DNA from: Stigmatella erecta
GTDB lineage: Bacteria; Myxococcota; Myxococcia; Myxococcales; Myxococcaceae
NCBI RefSeq assembly: GCF_900111745.1
Contig: NZ_FOIJ01000018.1
Span: 121,141 to 185,140 of the forward strand
Length of the DNA stretch: 64,000 nucleotides
Reading direction: 5' to 3'
Shown here: in pieces, positions 17,043 through 32,627 of the stretch
Layout of the letters: every line of letters begins with the position of its first letter
Position numbering within the stretch: position 1 is the stretch's first letter
Made by a program: the position numbers and the translations under genes
The notes under the pieces: model-generated
What the model saw: the letters and a program-made list of their open reading frames with translations, nothing else
Databases searched by the model: none
What the model was told of the DNA's origin: nothing

Positions 17043-17870
17043 ATGTTCCACCTGCTCAAGCTGGGCCCCGTGCTGCTCTCCCAATCCCAGGAAAGCACCA
17101 ACGTGTACCTGCGGGTGTCCGACTCCGGCGATTTTGCCTCCCCCGTCTTCGAACAGGAGGACGCCGCAGGCGTGCAGGCCCTCCTCGAAGGCGTGGAGGC
17201 CTCCGAGGTGTGCTGCGAGCCCGCCCTGGAGGACGTCGCCCAAAGTCTGGGACTCCCGGTGGCACCTCCCCCGGACCGGGCCCTCTCGGCGCGGGCCGCC
17301 ATCGCCACCTTCATGGCGTGGGAGCAGCGCGGCGTGGCCGCGCTCGGCGCCGACAAGGCGCTGCTCTTCGTTCAGGCCGCCACCGAGTTCTGGGATGCCC
17401 GGCCCTGGGAACATTGGGACGACAGTCAGCCCTTCGCCGTCAGCCTCTCCGGCGCACACGCGCGCACCTACGAGGGCAGCGTCTTCGGCGGTGGCGAGGA
17501 GGGCGGGGAGGGGATGGCCCTCTACGAGCAGTCCGGTGCCCTCCAGGTGCTGATGGAGTTGCAGGGGCAGGGAAAGGCCCGGGCCGCCACCTCGCTGCCC
17601 GCCATCGCCGTCACCCTGGACCACCGGCCTGCCTATGCGGTGGAGGCCCTGGCGGCCGCCCACCGGGCCCCTCGGCTGCCCCTGCCGCTCAAGACGGGCC
17701 CCTCCGGGCTGTCCGTTCCCTCCACCGTGGAGGCCGTGGTCCTGATAGCGGCCTTGCGAGCGATGGCCCGGCTGACGCCTTCCCGCCGCGAGGTGGTGAG
17801 CACCCTGGTGGCCGGTGAGGAGCAGATGGCGGTCCGCGTCGTGGCCCCCGCGCCTCGCGTGCGGAACTGA
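17043..17870 (+). CDS. Hypothetical protein, 275 residues
   Basis: I do not recognise this protein. It is soluble and acidic, with no signal peptide or membrane segment. It begins MFHLLKLGPVLLSQSQES and has a Trp-containing middle (EFWDARPWEHWDD). Its length, codon use and start at 17043, 57 nt after the Imm11 stop, support a real gene. It could be co-transcribed with Imm11. No catalytic motif is visible. Confidence 0.65.
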   Translation: MFHLLKLGPVLLSQSQESTNVYLRVSDSGDFASPVFEQEDAAGVQALLEGVEASEVCCEPALEDVAQSLGLPVAPPPDRALSARAAIATFMAWEQRGVAALGADKALLFVQAATEFWDARPWEHWDDSQPFAVSLSGAHARTYEGSVFGGGEEGGEGMALYEQSGALQVLMELQGQGKARAATSLPAIAVTLDHRPAYAVEALAAAHRAPRLPLPLKTGPSGLSVPSTVEAVVLIAALRAMARLTPSRREVVSTLVAGEEQMAVRVVAPAPRVRN

Positions 17871-18056
17871 CCCTGCTGGGCAGGCCTGTGTTGAGTGGAC
17901 AACACACGCCGTGAGGACTGCTCCCTGCCTACCAGCCGGCCTCAGGGGAGGCCCAGGTGCCTGGGAAGCGGATCCATGAGAAAACAAGCCCGTTCAGTAT
18001 TCCCGTGCCAACAGTGGGGGAGCGCTTTCTCCCGTGTGGGCCAGCCAGGGGCTCGA

Positions 18057-24493
<6,437 letters not shown>

Positions 24494-24497
<4 letters not shown>

Positions 24498-25327
24498 GCC
24501 CCCCGGAGCGGGGCTCCGAGCTGGAGCGGCTCGAGCTGGAGCTGCTCCTGGAGGCCGTGTGGCGCCACCACGGCTTCGACTTGCGCGACCATGCGCGGCC
24601 GCTGCTGCTCCGGCAGCTGCGGCGGCACCTGCGCGAGGAGCGGCTGGAGAACCTCTCCGTGCTCCAGGGCCGCGTGCTCCACCACGCCGAGGCGCTGGAT
24701 GGCCTGCTCCGGGCGCTGGCGGGCCCGCCCCGGCACCTCTTCGCGGAGCCGGGCTTCTTCCGGGCCTTCCGCACGCGCGTGGTGCCGGTGCTGCGCACCT
24801 GGCCCTCCGTGCGCGTGTGGCACGCCGGCTGCGGCTCGGGGGAGGAGACGTATGCCCTGGCCATCCTCCTGATGGAGGAGGGGCTGTGGGGCCGGTGCCG
24901 GCTGTATGCCTCGGACTCCAGCGAGGGGCTGCTCGCCGACGCGCGCACCGGCGCGGTGCCGCTGCCGGACGAAGAGGATGCCCGGCACTACCTGGAGGCC
25001 GGCGGACGGCGCGCGCTGTCGGACTACTACATGCGGGATGGGAACTGGGCGGTGTTCTCCCGCGTCCTGCGCGAGGGCATCTTCTTCACCCAGCACAACC
25101 TGGCCACGGACGGCTCCTTCAACGAGTTCCAGGTGGTGGTCTGCCGCGACACGCTCCTGTCCTACAACCGCGCGCTCTCCCACCGGGTGCACCAGCGGCT
25201 CTACGAGAGCCTGTCGCGCTTTGGCTTCCTGTGCCTGGGGCGCAAGGAGTCCGTGGCGAGCACGCCCCACGCCGCGGCCTACGAGGAGCTGGAAGACTCG
25301 GGCCGCGTCTTCCGGAGGGTGGCATGA
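24494..25327 (+). CDS. cheR: CheR-type protein methyltransferase
   Basis: This 277-residue protein has a short helical N-domain and a SAM-binding domain with [16 protein letters not shown] (motif I) and [11 protein letters not shown], corresponding to the usual CRN..IYF strand. CheR enzymes methylate glutamates on chemoreceptor-like signalling helices. The GTG start at 24494 overlaps the kinase stop (GTGA), and its own stop overlaps the next start (ATGA), so translation is coupled on both sides. The likely substrate is the poly-HAMP/coiled-coil kinase encoded just upstream, since no methyl-accepting receptor is present; that is inference. Confidence 0.88.
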
Positions 25328-25866
25328 GTCCCCTGGGATTGCTGGTGGTGGGCGCGCCGCGCGAGGCCCTGGAGCAGGTGCAGGCCACGCTCGCCGTGCT
25401 GCCCGCGCGCATGCCCGTGCCGGTGGCGCTGGTGCTCCACCGGGGCCGGCACGAGGTGCTCGCCGGGCCCCTGGGGCACCGCTGTCCGCTGCCCGTGGTG
25501 GAGCCGGATGACAAGGAGGCGCTGCTGCCGGGCCGGGTGTACCTGGCCCCCGCGGGCTACCACCTGCTGGTGGATGGGGGCCTGGCCTGCCTGTCGCGCG
25601 AGCCGGCCGAGCATGGCGAGCGCCCCTCCATCAACGCGCTCTTCGAGTCCGCCTCCGAGGCCCATGGGCCCGGCGCGGCGGGCCTGCTCTTCGGGGGCCA
25701 CGAGGATGGGTGGGCGGGGCTCTCCGTGCTGCGCGAGCAGGGCGGCCGCGCGGCCGTCACCCCGCCGGGGGACGAGGCCGAGGGCGTGGAGCGCGTGGCG
25801 CCGGGCGAGGTGAAGGTTTGGCTGGAGCGGCTCATCTCCAGTACACGAGGAAAGGTCCAGCCATGA
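25324..25866 (+). CDS. CheB-like methylesterase domain lacking the catalytic serine
   Basis: This 180-residue protein aligns with the CheB catalytic domain. It keeps a His at residue 39 (VALVLHRG), the [15 protein letters not shown] strand, the [11 protein letters not shown] segment and an Asp at residue 128 ([10 protein letters not shown]). The nucleophile motif GASxGG is replaced by GAPREA (residues 10-15), with proline where the catalytic serine should be. The intact CheB at 34737 in this window serves as the comparison. It is probably an inactive regulator or binding partner of CheR. The start overlaps the CheR stop by 4 nt. Confidence 0.85.
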   Translation: MSPLGLLVVGAPREALEQVQATLAVLPARMPVPVALVLHRGRHEVLAGPLGHRCPLPVVEPDDKEALLPGRVYLAPAGYHLLVDGGLACLSREPAEHGERPSINALFESASEAHGPGAAGLLFGGHEDGWAGLSVLREQGGRAAVTPPGDEAEGVERVAPGEVKVWLERLISSTRGKVQP

Positions 25867-25876
25867 GGCCGATGCC

Positions 25877-26800
25877 ATGAGTCTGATGTCCCGGGAGAAG
25901 GTCCCCATCCTGCTGGTGGATGACCAGGCCGAGGGGGTGATGGCGCTGGAGGCCACCCTGGCGCCCCTGGGCCACCCGCTCGTCATCGCCCGGAGCGGGC
26001 GCGAGGCCCTGCGCCACATGCTCCACCAGGACTTCGCGGTCGTCCTGCTGGATGTGGTGATGCCGGGCATGGACGGCTTCGAGACGGCGCAGCTCATCCG
26101 CGAGCGCGAGAAGAGCCGCAACACCCCCATCGTCTTTCTCACCGCCCTGTCCCGCGGCGAGGTGCCCGAGTTCCGCGCCTACGCCGTGGGCGCGGTGGAC
26201 TACCTGCTCAAGCCCTACGAGCCGGGCATCCTGCGCTCCAAGGTCAGCGTCTTCGTGGAGCTGTTCCGCAAGACGGAGCTGGTGCGCAAGCAGGCCGAGG
26301 CGCTGCGCGAGGCCCTGCAGCGCGAGCACGAGCGCGAGCGGGCCGAGCTGCAGCACCGCCTGGAGACCGAGCGGCTCCGGGTGCGCGAGGAGCTCTTGCG
26401 CAAGGAGATGGAGGCGGGCCGCCACCACCAGCGCTGGCTGGAGGCGCTGCTCGCCGAGCTGCCCACCCCCCTGGCGCTGCTGGAGCCCGGCACCGGCCGC
26501 ACCCTGTTCGCCAACCGCGCCGCCCAGGGGCTCGCCGACGGGTGCCTCGTCTACGCCGAGGCCCGGAAGCTGCGCCCGGACCTGGTGCTTACCGGGGAGG
26601 GGGAGGCGCCCCTGTCCGAGGAGTCCTTGCCGGCCGCACGCGCCGTGCGGGGCGAGGTGCTCGCCGGCGTCCGCGTGGAGTGGCGCATGGACGGGCAGCA
26701 GGGCGCGGCCCTCGCCTTCTCCTCCCGCCTGCCCCCCATGCACGGCCGGCCGGAGACGGCGCTCCTGGCCTTGTTTGACGTGGCCACCATGACCAAATAA
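25877..26800 (+). CDS. Response regulator with coiled coil and PAS-like output domain
   Basis: This 307-residue protein has a complete receiver at residues 1-125: VDDQ acids, phospho-acceptor Asp in VVLLDVVMPGMDG, FLTALS and the conserved Lys in LLKPYE. A charged coiled coil (about 130-180) and a PAS-like domain (LPTPLALLEPGTGRTLFANRAA) follow. No DNA-binding domain is present, so output is probably by protein contact with the neighbouring kinases. It begins 10 nt after the CheB-like stop and belongs to the same operon. Confidence 0.88.
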   Translation: MSLMSREKVPILLVDDQAEGVMALEATLAPLGHPLVIARSGREALRHMLHQDFAVVLLDVVMPGMDGFETAQLIREREKSRNTPIVFLTALSRGEVPEFRAYAVGAVDYLLKPYEPGILRSKVSVFVELFRKTELVRKQAEALREALQREHERERAELQHRLETERLRVREELLRKEMEAGRHHQRWLEALLAELPTPLALLEPGTGRTLFANRAAQGLADGCLVYAEARKLRPDLVLTGEGEAPLSEESLPAARAVRGEVLAGVRVEWRMDGQQGAALAFSSRLPPMHGRPETALLALFDVATMTK

Positions 26801-26901
26801 GGCCCTGGTTCCGGGCAGAGGGGCCGCTCAGGCGTGAACAAGCTGGGCTGACCCCTCGAAAAAGTAATTGACCTTCAAACTATCGTGAGCAAGGTGGGCG
26901 T

Positions 26902-27306
26902 GTGAGTGATGCAGCCATCCCACCGCGCGTCCAACGGTTCATCGCGACGCATATTGACTCCATCGAGAAGCTGGAGGTCCTGCTGCTGTTGCGGGCCCAC
27001 ACCCGCCGGGAATGGACCGCGAAGGACGTCAGCCTGGAGCTGCGCATTACCGAGGCGTCCGCCGTCGCCCGGCTGAAGGATTTGACGGCCCGCCGGTTGC
27101 TGGCGGAGCTGAGCACCAGTCCGGCGACGTACCGCTACTACCCGGCCAGCGCCGAGGATGCGCAGGACATCGCCGACCTGCAGGCCACCTACAGCCTGCG
27201 GCGGGTGAGTGTCATTTCGTTCATCTTCTCCAAGCCGCTCGACCGGGTCCGGGGATTCGCGGATGCCTTCCGGCTCAAACGGGACAAGGATGAGGGCGAT
27301 GGCTGA
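26902..27306 (+). CDS. Small winged-helix-like protein
   Basis: This 134-residue protein has LEVLLLLRAHTRREWTAKDVSLELRITEASAVARLKDLTARRLL spread over residues 24-67, a typical winged-helix topology (helix, recognition helix with ITEASA, then wing). The C-terminus has a hydrophobic SVISFIFSK stretch. The GTG start at 26902 has an AAGGTGG site. It overlaps the next gene by 8 nt and lies inside the signalling operon, so it is a candidate local regulator. The specific family is not recognised. Confidence 0.75.
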   Translation: MSDAAIPPRVQRFIATHIDSIEKLEVLLLLRAHTRREWTAKDVSLELRITEASAVARLKDLTARRLLAELSTSPATYRYYPASAEDAQDIADLQATYSLRRVSVISFIFSKPLDRVRGFADAFRLKRDKDEGDG

Positions 27307-27556
27307 GGCGGTCTACATCCTGTGTGCCCTGACGAGCCTGGCGTGCGCGGTGCTGCTGCTGCGCGGCTATGGGCGCTCGCGGACGCGGCTGCTCCTGTGG
27401 AGCGGGCTGTGCTTCGTGTGGCTGGCGGTGAGCAACGTGCTGCTCTTCCTGGATCTGGTCATCTTCCCCGAAGGGGACCTGGCCGTCTGGCGCAGCGCCA
27501 GCGCGCTGGTGGGCATTGGCACGCTGCTCTATGGGCTCATCTGGGACTCGCCCTAG
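27299..27556 (+). CDS. DUF5985-type small membrane protein, copy 1
   Basis: This 85-residue protein has three predicted membrane segments (starting YILCALTSLACAVLLL, LLLWSGLCFVWLAVSN and ALVGIGTLLYGL) with an RGYGRSRTRL loop. It matches the DUF5985 pattern of small proteins, function unknown. Its start overlaps the winged-helix gene by 8 nt and it is followed after 15 nt by a second related gene, so the two may form a heteromeric membrane unit that feeds the surrounding kinases. Confidence 0.75.
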   Translation: MAEAVYILCALTSLACAVLLLRGYGRSRTRLLLWSGLCFVWLAVSNVLLFLDLVIFPEGDLAVWRSASALVGIGTLLYGLIWDSP

Positions 27557-27571
27557 GAAGGGGACGGCGCC

Positions 27572-27847
27572 GTGGTGCTCAAGACCTTATTGAACGGAGC
27601 CTTGGTGATGGCGTGCCTGGCGTGCGCGCTGTTCTTCGTGCGCTTCTGGCGCGAGTCGAAGGACCGGCTCTTCGCCCTCTTCGCCCTGTCCTTCACGGTG
27701 ATGAGCCTCAACTGGTTCGCCCTGGGCCTGCTGCCGGTGGACGACGAGCGGCGCCACTACGTCTATGTCATCCGGCTCGTCTCCTTCCTCCTCATCCTGT
27801 TCGCCATCTGGGACAAGAACCGGACCAGCCGCCAGCACCCCTCCTGA
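27572..27847 (+). CDS. DUF5985-type small membrane protein, copy 2
   Basis: This 91-residue protein has three predicted membrane segments (LNGALVMACLACALFFVRFW, LFALFALSFTVMSLNWF, and YVIRLVSFLLILFAIW) and shares the LACA(L/V)(F/L) and R-rich first loop with copy 1. The GTG start at 27572 has a GGAAGGGGA ribosome-binding site. It ends 124 bp before the next hybrid kinase gene. Confidence 0.75.
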   Translation: MVLKTLLNGALVMACLACALFFVRFWRESKDRLFALFALSFTVMSLNWFALGLLPVDDERRHYVYVIRLVSFLLILFAIWDKNRTSRQHPS

Positions 27848-27971
27848 GAGGTCCGGCGGCTGGCCGGCCAGGCAAGCGTCCGAAACGAGGACGGTCCGGT
27901 GCCAGTTGCCGGGCCAGCAATCCATCACCATTGTGCGGCGGCTGTGCGCCCGCTGGTGGGAGTAACCGCTC

Positions 27972-30488
27972 ATGAGCGAAGAGCCACCCGTCGCGAGCAT
28001 TCTGCTGGTCGACGACAACGTCCAGAACCTCGTGGTGCTGGGGGCGGCGCTGGAGCCGCTCGGCCAGCGGTTGGTGAAGGCCACCTCCGGCCGCGAGGCG
28101 CTGCGGCGCCTGGAGGAGGAGGACTTCGCCGTCATCCTCCTGGATGTGCGCATGCCGGACATGGACGGCTACCAGACCGCACACCTCATCAAGGCGCAGG
28201 AGCGCACCCGCCACATCCCCCTGCTGTTCCTCACCGCGCTGCAGCGGGAGGACCGGCACCTGCTGCGCGGCTATGCGCAGGGGGCGGTGGACTACCTGCT
28301 CAAGCCCTTCGAGGCCGAGGTGCTGCGGGCCAAGGTGGGCGTGTTCGTGGAGCTGTACCGGCGCGGCGAGGCGCTGAAGCTGCGCGAGGCCAAGCTCCGG
28401 GAGCAGGAGCGCGAGGCGCTGCTGCGCCAGGGCGAGGCCCACTCGCGCGCGCTGCTCAACGCCATGCCGCAGGCGGTGTGGGCGGCGCGGCCGGATGGGA
28501 CGCAGGCGTGGTGCAACGCGGCGTGGACGGCGCTGCTGGGCTCCCCGGGCGCGGAGCTGGAGCCGCGCTCGCTGGTGGACTCGGTGCACCCCTCCGAGCG
28601 CGAGACGGTGCTCGCGGGCATCCGCGAGGCGCTGCGCTCGGGCAGGCCGTGGGATGGGCAGCACCGCCTGGGCCGGCCCGAGTCCTACCGCTGGCACCAC
28701 CTCAAGGTGACGCCCCTGCCCGCCAGCGGCCAGGCCTGGAGCGGCTTTCTGTGCACCGCCACCGACATCGATGACGAGCGGCGCACCCAGCAGATTTCAC
28801 AGCTCCTGTCGCACGCGAGCGTGATGCTCTCCTCGTCGCTGGACTACCACGCCACGCTGGCGCGGCTGGCGCAGCTCGTGGTGCCCCGCTTCGCCGACTG
28901 GTGCACGGTGGATGTGCTGGACCGGGGCGCCTCGCTCGCGGGCCTCACGCGCGTGGCGGTGGCGCATGCCGAGCAGGGCAAGGCCGAGCGGGTGCTGGAG
29001 CTGCACCAGCGCTACCCGCCCCGGGAGGACGACGTGGCGGGCGTGGCGCGCGTGCTGCTCTCGGGCCAGCCGGAGCTGCTCTCCGAGGTGCCCGAGCCGG
29101 TGCTGCGGCGCATGGCCTCGGACGAGGCGCACCTGGCGCTCCTGCGCGAGGTGGGGCTCCAGTCGCGCATCTGCGTGCCCATCCGCGCGCGCGAGCGGAA
29201 CTTCGGCGCGCTCACCTTCGGCATCTCCGGCGGCCGCCAGCGCTATGACCGGCGCGACGTGGCGCTGGCCGAGGAGCTGGGCCGGCGCGCCGCGGTGGCC
29301 ATGGACAACGCGCTGCTCTACCGCGACACCCAGCGCGCGCAGCAGGAGGCCCAGGAGGCCAACCGCCTCAAGGACGAGTTCCTCGCCACGCTCTCGCACG
29401 AGCTGCGCACGCCGCTCACCTCCATCCTCGGCTGGACGCAGATGCTCCTGCGGCGCGACGACCTGGACGAGGCGGGGCGGCGCCGGGGCCTGGAGACCAT
29501 CGAGCGCAACGCGCGCGTGCAGCGCCAGCTCGTGGAGGACCTGCTGGACGTGTCGCGCATCACCGCGGGCAAGCTGACGCTGGAGCTGCGCGAGGTGCCG
29601 CTGCGCGAGGTGGTGGAGTCGGCGCTGGAGAGCGTGCGCCCCACGGCCGAGGCGCGCGGGGTGCAGCTGCAGACGGACCTGGACGGCGTCTCCGAGAGCG
29701 TGCTGGCGGACCCCACGCGCCTGCAGCAGGTGCTGTGGAACCTGCTCACCAACGCGCTGAAGTTCACCGAGCGGGGCGGGCGCGTGCGGCTCCTGGCCCG
29801 CCGCGACGGGCCGAGCGTGGCGCTCACCGTGAGCGACACCGGCAAGGGCATCGAGCCCGGCTTCCTGCCCCACGTCTTCGAGCGCTTCCGCCAGGGCAAC
29901 ACCGGGCGGGGCCACGGCGGGCTGGGGCTGGGGCTGGCCATCGTGCGCACCATGGTGGAACTGCACGGCGGCACCGTGGACGTGCACAGCGATGGGCCGG
30001 GCACGGGCGCCACCTTCACCGTGCGCCTGCCCCTGCGCGAGGGCCCGGAAGCCCAGCAGACAAGCGGGCAGCCGGCCGGTGCCAGCCCGCTCGCGGGGGT
30101 GAAGGTGCTCTTCCTGGGCAACCCCGTGGACGCGCGCGAGTCCGTGGAGGGCTTCCTGCGCAGCGCGGGCGCCGAGGTGCGCGTGGTGGGCTCCCTGGCC
30201 GAGGCGCTGGCGGCGCTCGCCCAGCTCCGGCCGGATGTGCTGGTGAGCGACATCCTGCTGCCGGGCGAGGACGGCTTCGCGCTGATGCGCAACCAGGAGG
30301 TGCGCGGCCGCATCCCCGCGCTGGCGCTGTGCGGCCACGCGCACGCGGAGGATCCCCGCCGGGTGCTGGACGAGGGCTTCCAGATGCACCTGTGCAAGCC
30401 GGTGGCCTCCGAGGAGCTGACGGCCGCCGTGACCGCGTTGCTGGGCCGTGCCCGCGCCGAGGCGCGCGCGGACGCCCAGCCCGTGTAA
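27972..30488 (+). CDS. Hybrid histidine kinase: REC-PAS-GAF-HisKA-HATPase-REC
   Basis: This 838-residue soluble kinase begins with a full receiver (VDDN, VILLDVRMPDMDG, LLKPFE), closely similar to that of the regulator at 25877. A PAS domain (MPQAVWAARPDGTQAWCNAAW) and a GAF domain follow. HisKA has [15 protein letters not shown] with the phospho-acceptor His, and the HATPase has NLLTNALKF, DTGKGIE and GGLGLGLAIV. The C-terminal receiver keeps the Asp in LVSDILLPGEDG and Lys in LCKPV but has FLGNPVDA in place of the usual acidic pair, so metal binding is doubtful. It ends the signalling run that starts with the poly-HAMP kinase. Confidence 0.93.
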   Translation: MSEEPPVASILLVDDNVQNLVVLGAALEPLGQRLVKATSGREALRRLEEEDFAVILLDVRMPDMDGYQTAHLIKAQERTRHIPLLFLTALQREDRHLLRGYAQGAVDYLLKPFEAEVLRAKVGVFVELYRRGEALKLREAKLREQEREALLRQGEAHSRALLNAMPQAVWAARPDGTQAWCNAAWTALLGSPGAELEPRSLVDSVHPSERETVLAGIREALRSGRPWDGQHRLGRPESYRWHHLKVTPLPASGQAWSGFLCTATDIDDERRTQQISQLLSHASVMLSSSLDYHATLARLAQLVVPRFADWCTVDVLDRGASLAGLTRVAVAHAEQGKAERVLELHQRYPPREDDVAGVARVLLSGQPELLSEVPEPVLRRMASDEAHLALLREVGLQSRICVPIRARERNFGALTFGISGGRQRYDRRDVALAEELGRRAAVAMDNALLYRDTQRAQQEAQEANRLKDEFLATLSHELRTPLTSILGWTQMLLRRDDLDEAGRRRGLETIERNARVQRQLVEDLLDVSRITAGKLTLELREVPLREVVESALESVRPTAEARGVQLQTDLDGVSESVLADPTRLQQVLWNLLTNALKFTERGGRVRLLARRDGPSVALTVSDTGKGIEPGFLPHVFERFRQGNTGRGHGGLGLGLAIVRTMVELHGGTVDVHSDGPGTGATFTVRLPLREGPEAQQTSGQPAGASPLAGVKVLFLGNPVDARESVEGFLRSAGAEVRVVGSLAEALAALAQLRPDVLVSDILLPGEDGFALMRNQEVRGRIPALALCGHAHAEDPRRVLDEGFQMHLCKPVASEELTAAVTALLGRARAEARADAQPV

Positions 30489-30660
30489 ATCCTTCCCGCT
30501 GGGGACTGGAGTTTCTTCCCCGGGCCCTCTCCCGGCGCGGCGTAAAGGGCCGCACCCACAGGCGCCCACGCGGGAGGCACGATTGTCGCATAGGGAATGC
30601 TGACCCGGGCGGGGAGGGTGAAAGCCTGGGAGCGATCTCTCGTGTTCTCCTGGCGGCCTC

Positions 30661-32535
30661 GTGCAAGTCCCTGCGCTCCATTGCTCCTGCGCAACACCGC
30701 ACCCGGACCGGGTTCAGTGCCCCACGCTCATCCGTGAGCCGGCGGCACCGGGCGCGGACCTGGGGTGGGAGGCCCTGGGCGCGCAGGGCCTGGACCCGGA
30801 GAACCTGACGGGCCAGCAGTTCGGCAGCTTCCGCATGGTGCGCGAGCTGGGCCGCGGGGGCATGGGCACGGTGTGGCTGGCCGAGCACGTCCTCATCCAG
30901 AAGCGCGTGGCGGTGAAGGTGCTCCATGCCCATCTGATCCGCGACCGGCGGCTGGTGACGCGCTTCCTGTCCGAGGCGCGCACGCTCACGCTCATCCAGC
31001 ACCCGAACGTCGTCTCGCTCTTCGACCTGAACATGCGCGAGGGGCGCCCCTACCTCGTCATGGAGTACCTGGAGGGGCAGAGCCTGGCGTCGCTCGCGCA
31101 GGAGCCCCTGGCGCCGGCGCTCGCCGTGGAGCTGCTCTCGCAGGTGTGTGACGCGCTGAGCGCCGCGCACGCCCACGGCGTCGTCCACCGGGACTTGAAG
31201 CCGGCCAACGTCTTTCTGCTCCCCCGGGAGAAGGGGGGCTACCGGGTGAAGCTGCTCGACTTCGGCATCGCCAAGCTCCTGTCCTACCCGGCGGGGGTGA
31301 TGCCCACCCAGAGCGGCACGCTGCTGGGCACCCCGGAGTTCATGGCGCCCGAGCAGTGCAGTGGCGCGCCCGTGGATGGGCGGGCGGACCTGTACGCCGC
31401 GGGGGTGCTCGGCTACCAGCTGCTCACCGGCCAGCTGCCCTTCACCGGCAGCCACCCGGCCGAGGTGCTGCTGGCCCACCTGATGAAGCCGCCCCCCCTG
31501 GCCCACGCGCACCACCCGGGCGTGCCCGAGGCGCTCTCGCGCGTGCTGGTGCGCGCCATGGCCAAGAAGCCCGAGGACCGCTTCGCCACGGCCGAGGCGC
31601 TGCGCCAGGCCCTGCAGGAGGCCCTGCGCCCGGCGCCGCCGCCCCCGCTCACCGTGCACATGCGCCGCAAGGGCGCCGATGCGCCGCGGGTGCTGCGCGG
31701 GGAGCGGGCGGGCCGCCTGGGCCTCTTCCTTTATATGGAGGAGGGCGCGCCGCCGCCCGTGCTGGAGGACGTGGCGCTGCGGCTCCAGCTGCCCGGCGGG
31801 GAGCTCTCCTGCACGGGCCAGGTGGTGCGGCACGTGTCCGCCGAGCAGGCCCGGGCCTGGCACATGGCCCCGGGCTTTGGCCTGGAGCTGCGGGACTCCT
31901 CGCCGGACTTCCTGCACACCTTCGAGCGGCTCCTGGCCGGAGGCCCCCCGGCGGCGCCTGTCCCGGCGCCCGCCTCGGCCCTGGAGGAGGCGCGCGCGGA
32001 GGCGCTGCTGCGCAACTTCCGCGGGGGCACGGACCTGTACGCGGTGCTGGGGGTGGCCAAGGACGCGCCCACCGACGCCATCCGCCGCCGGGCGCGCGAG
32101 GCCCGCGCGGTGCTGGAGCCCCTGCGCGGGCAGCCCCTGTCCCCCGCGCTGCGCCAGCGCGTGGAGGCGGCGCTCGCCCGCGTGGGCGAGGCGCTCCACA
32201 CCCTGGGCCACCTGGAGCGGCGCGTGGAGCACGACGCCCAGCTGCGCAACCTGGAGGGGCTCCTGCGCTGCCTCTCCGAGGGACTCACCGTGACGGCCCT
32301 GGAGCAGTGCCGCGCCCGCTTCCTCTCCCGGCAGCGCGTGCCCCAGGGGCGCGCCACGCTCTACCTCGCCACGGGCCTGGCCTTCGCCGCCCAGGGCGAG
32401 CTGCACCAGGCGCTGGAGGCTTACGAGCAGGCGCTGCGCATCGACCCGCTCCACCTGGAGGCCCTCAAGCGCTGGCGCATGCTCCGGGCACAGCTGCGCG
32501 GCACGCCCGCCCCCGCCGAGGGGGCGGCCCGCTGA
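30661..32535 (+). CDS. Ser/Thr protein kinase with PilZ-like domain and TPR tail
   Basis: This 624-residue protein has a Hanks-type kinase domain (residues about 54-320) with GRGGMGTVW, Lys86, HRDLKPAN with Asp178 and DFG with Asp200, all intact. Residues about 330-440 resemble a PilZ domain as found in myxobacterial kinases; the usual RxxxR c-di-GMP motif is only weakly visible (MRRK.. and LRGERAGRLGL). A J-domain-like segment (DLYAVLGVAKDAPTDAIRRR) and a TPR near the C-terminus (ALEAYEQALRIDPLHLEAL) follow. No membrane segment is seen. The GTG start at 30661 is the least certain part; the first 50 residues are not needed for the kinase fold. Confidence 0.88.
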   Translation: MQVPALHCSCATPHPDRVQCPTLIREPAAPGADLGWEALGAQGLDPENLTGQQFGSFRMVRELGRGGMGTVWLAEHVLIQKRVAVKVLHAHLIRDRRLVTRFLSEARTLTLIQHPNVVSLFDLNMREGRPYLVMEYLEGQSLASLAQEPLAPALAVELLSQVCDALSAAHAHGVVHRDLKPANVFLLPREKGGYRVKLLDFGIAKLLSYPAGVMPTQSGTLLGTPEFMAPEQCSGAPVDGRADLYAAGVLGYQLLTGQLPFTGSHPAEVLLAHLMKPPPLAHAHHPGVPEALSRVLVRAMAKKPEDRFATAEALRQALQEALRPAPPPPLTVHMRRKGADAPRVLRGERAGRLGLFLYMEEGAPPPVLEDVALRLQLPGGELSCTGQVVRHVSAEQARAWHMAPGFGLELRDSSPDFLHTFERLLAGGPPAAPVPAPASALEEARAEALLRNFRGGTDLYAVLGVAKDAPTDAIRRRAREARAVLEPLRGQPLSPALRQRVEAALARVGEALHTLGHLERRVEHDAQLRNLEGLLRCLSEGLTVTALEQCRARFLSRQRVPQGRATLYLATGLAFAAQGELHQALEAYEQALRIDPLHLEALKRWRMLRAQLRGTPAPAEGAAR

Positions 32536-32627
32536 GCCAGGCCCCTGGGCGGCGGGGCGGGCACGCGCCACACGGGCATGTGGCTTGCGCCCCCACGGGG
32601 GCTGCCCGTTAAAAGACGGGGATTCCC

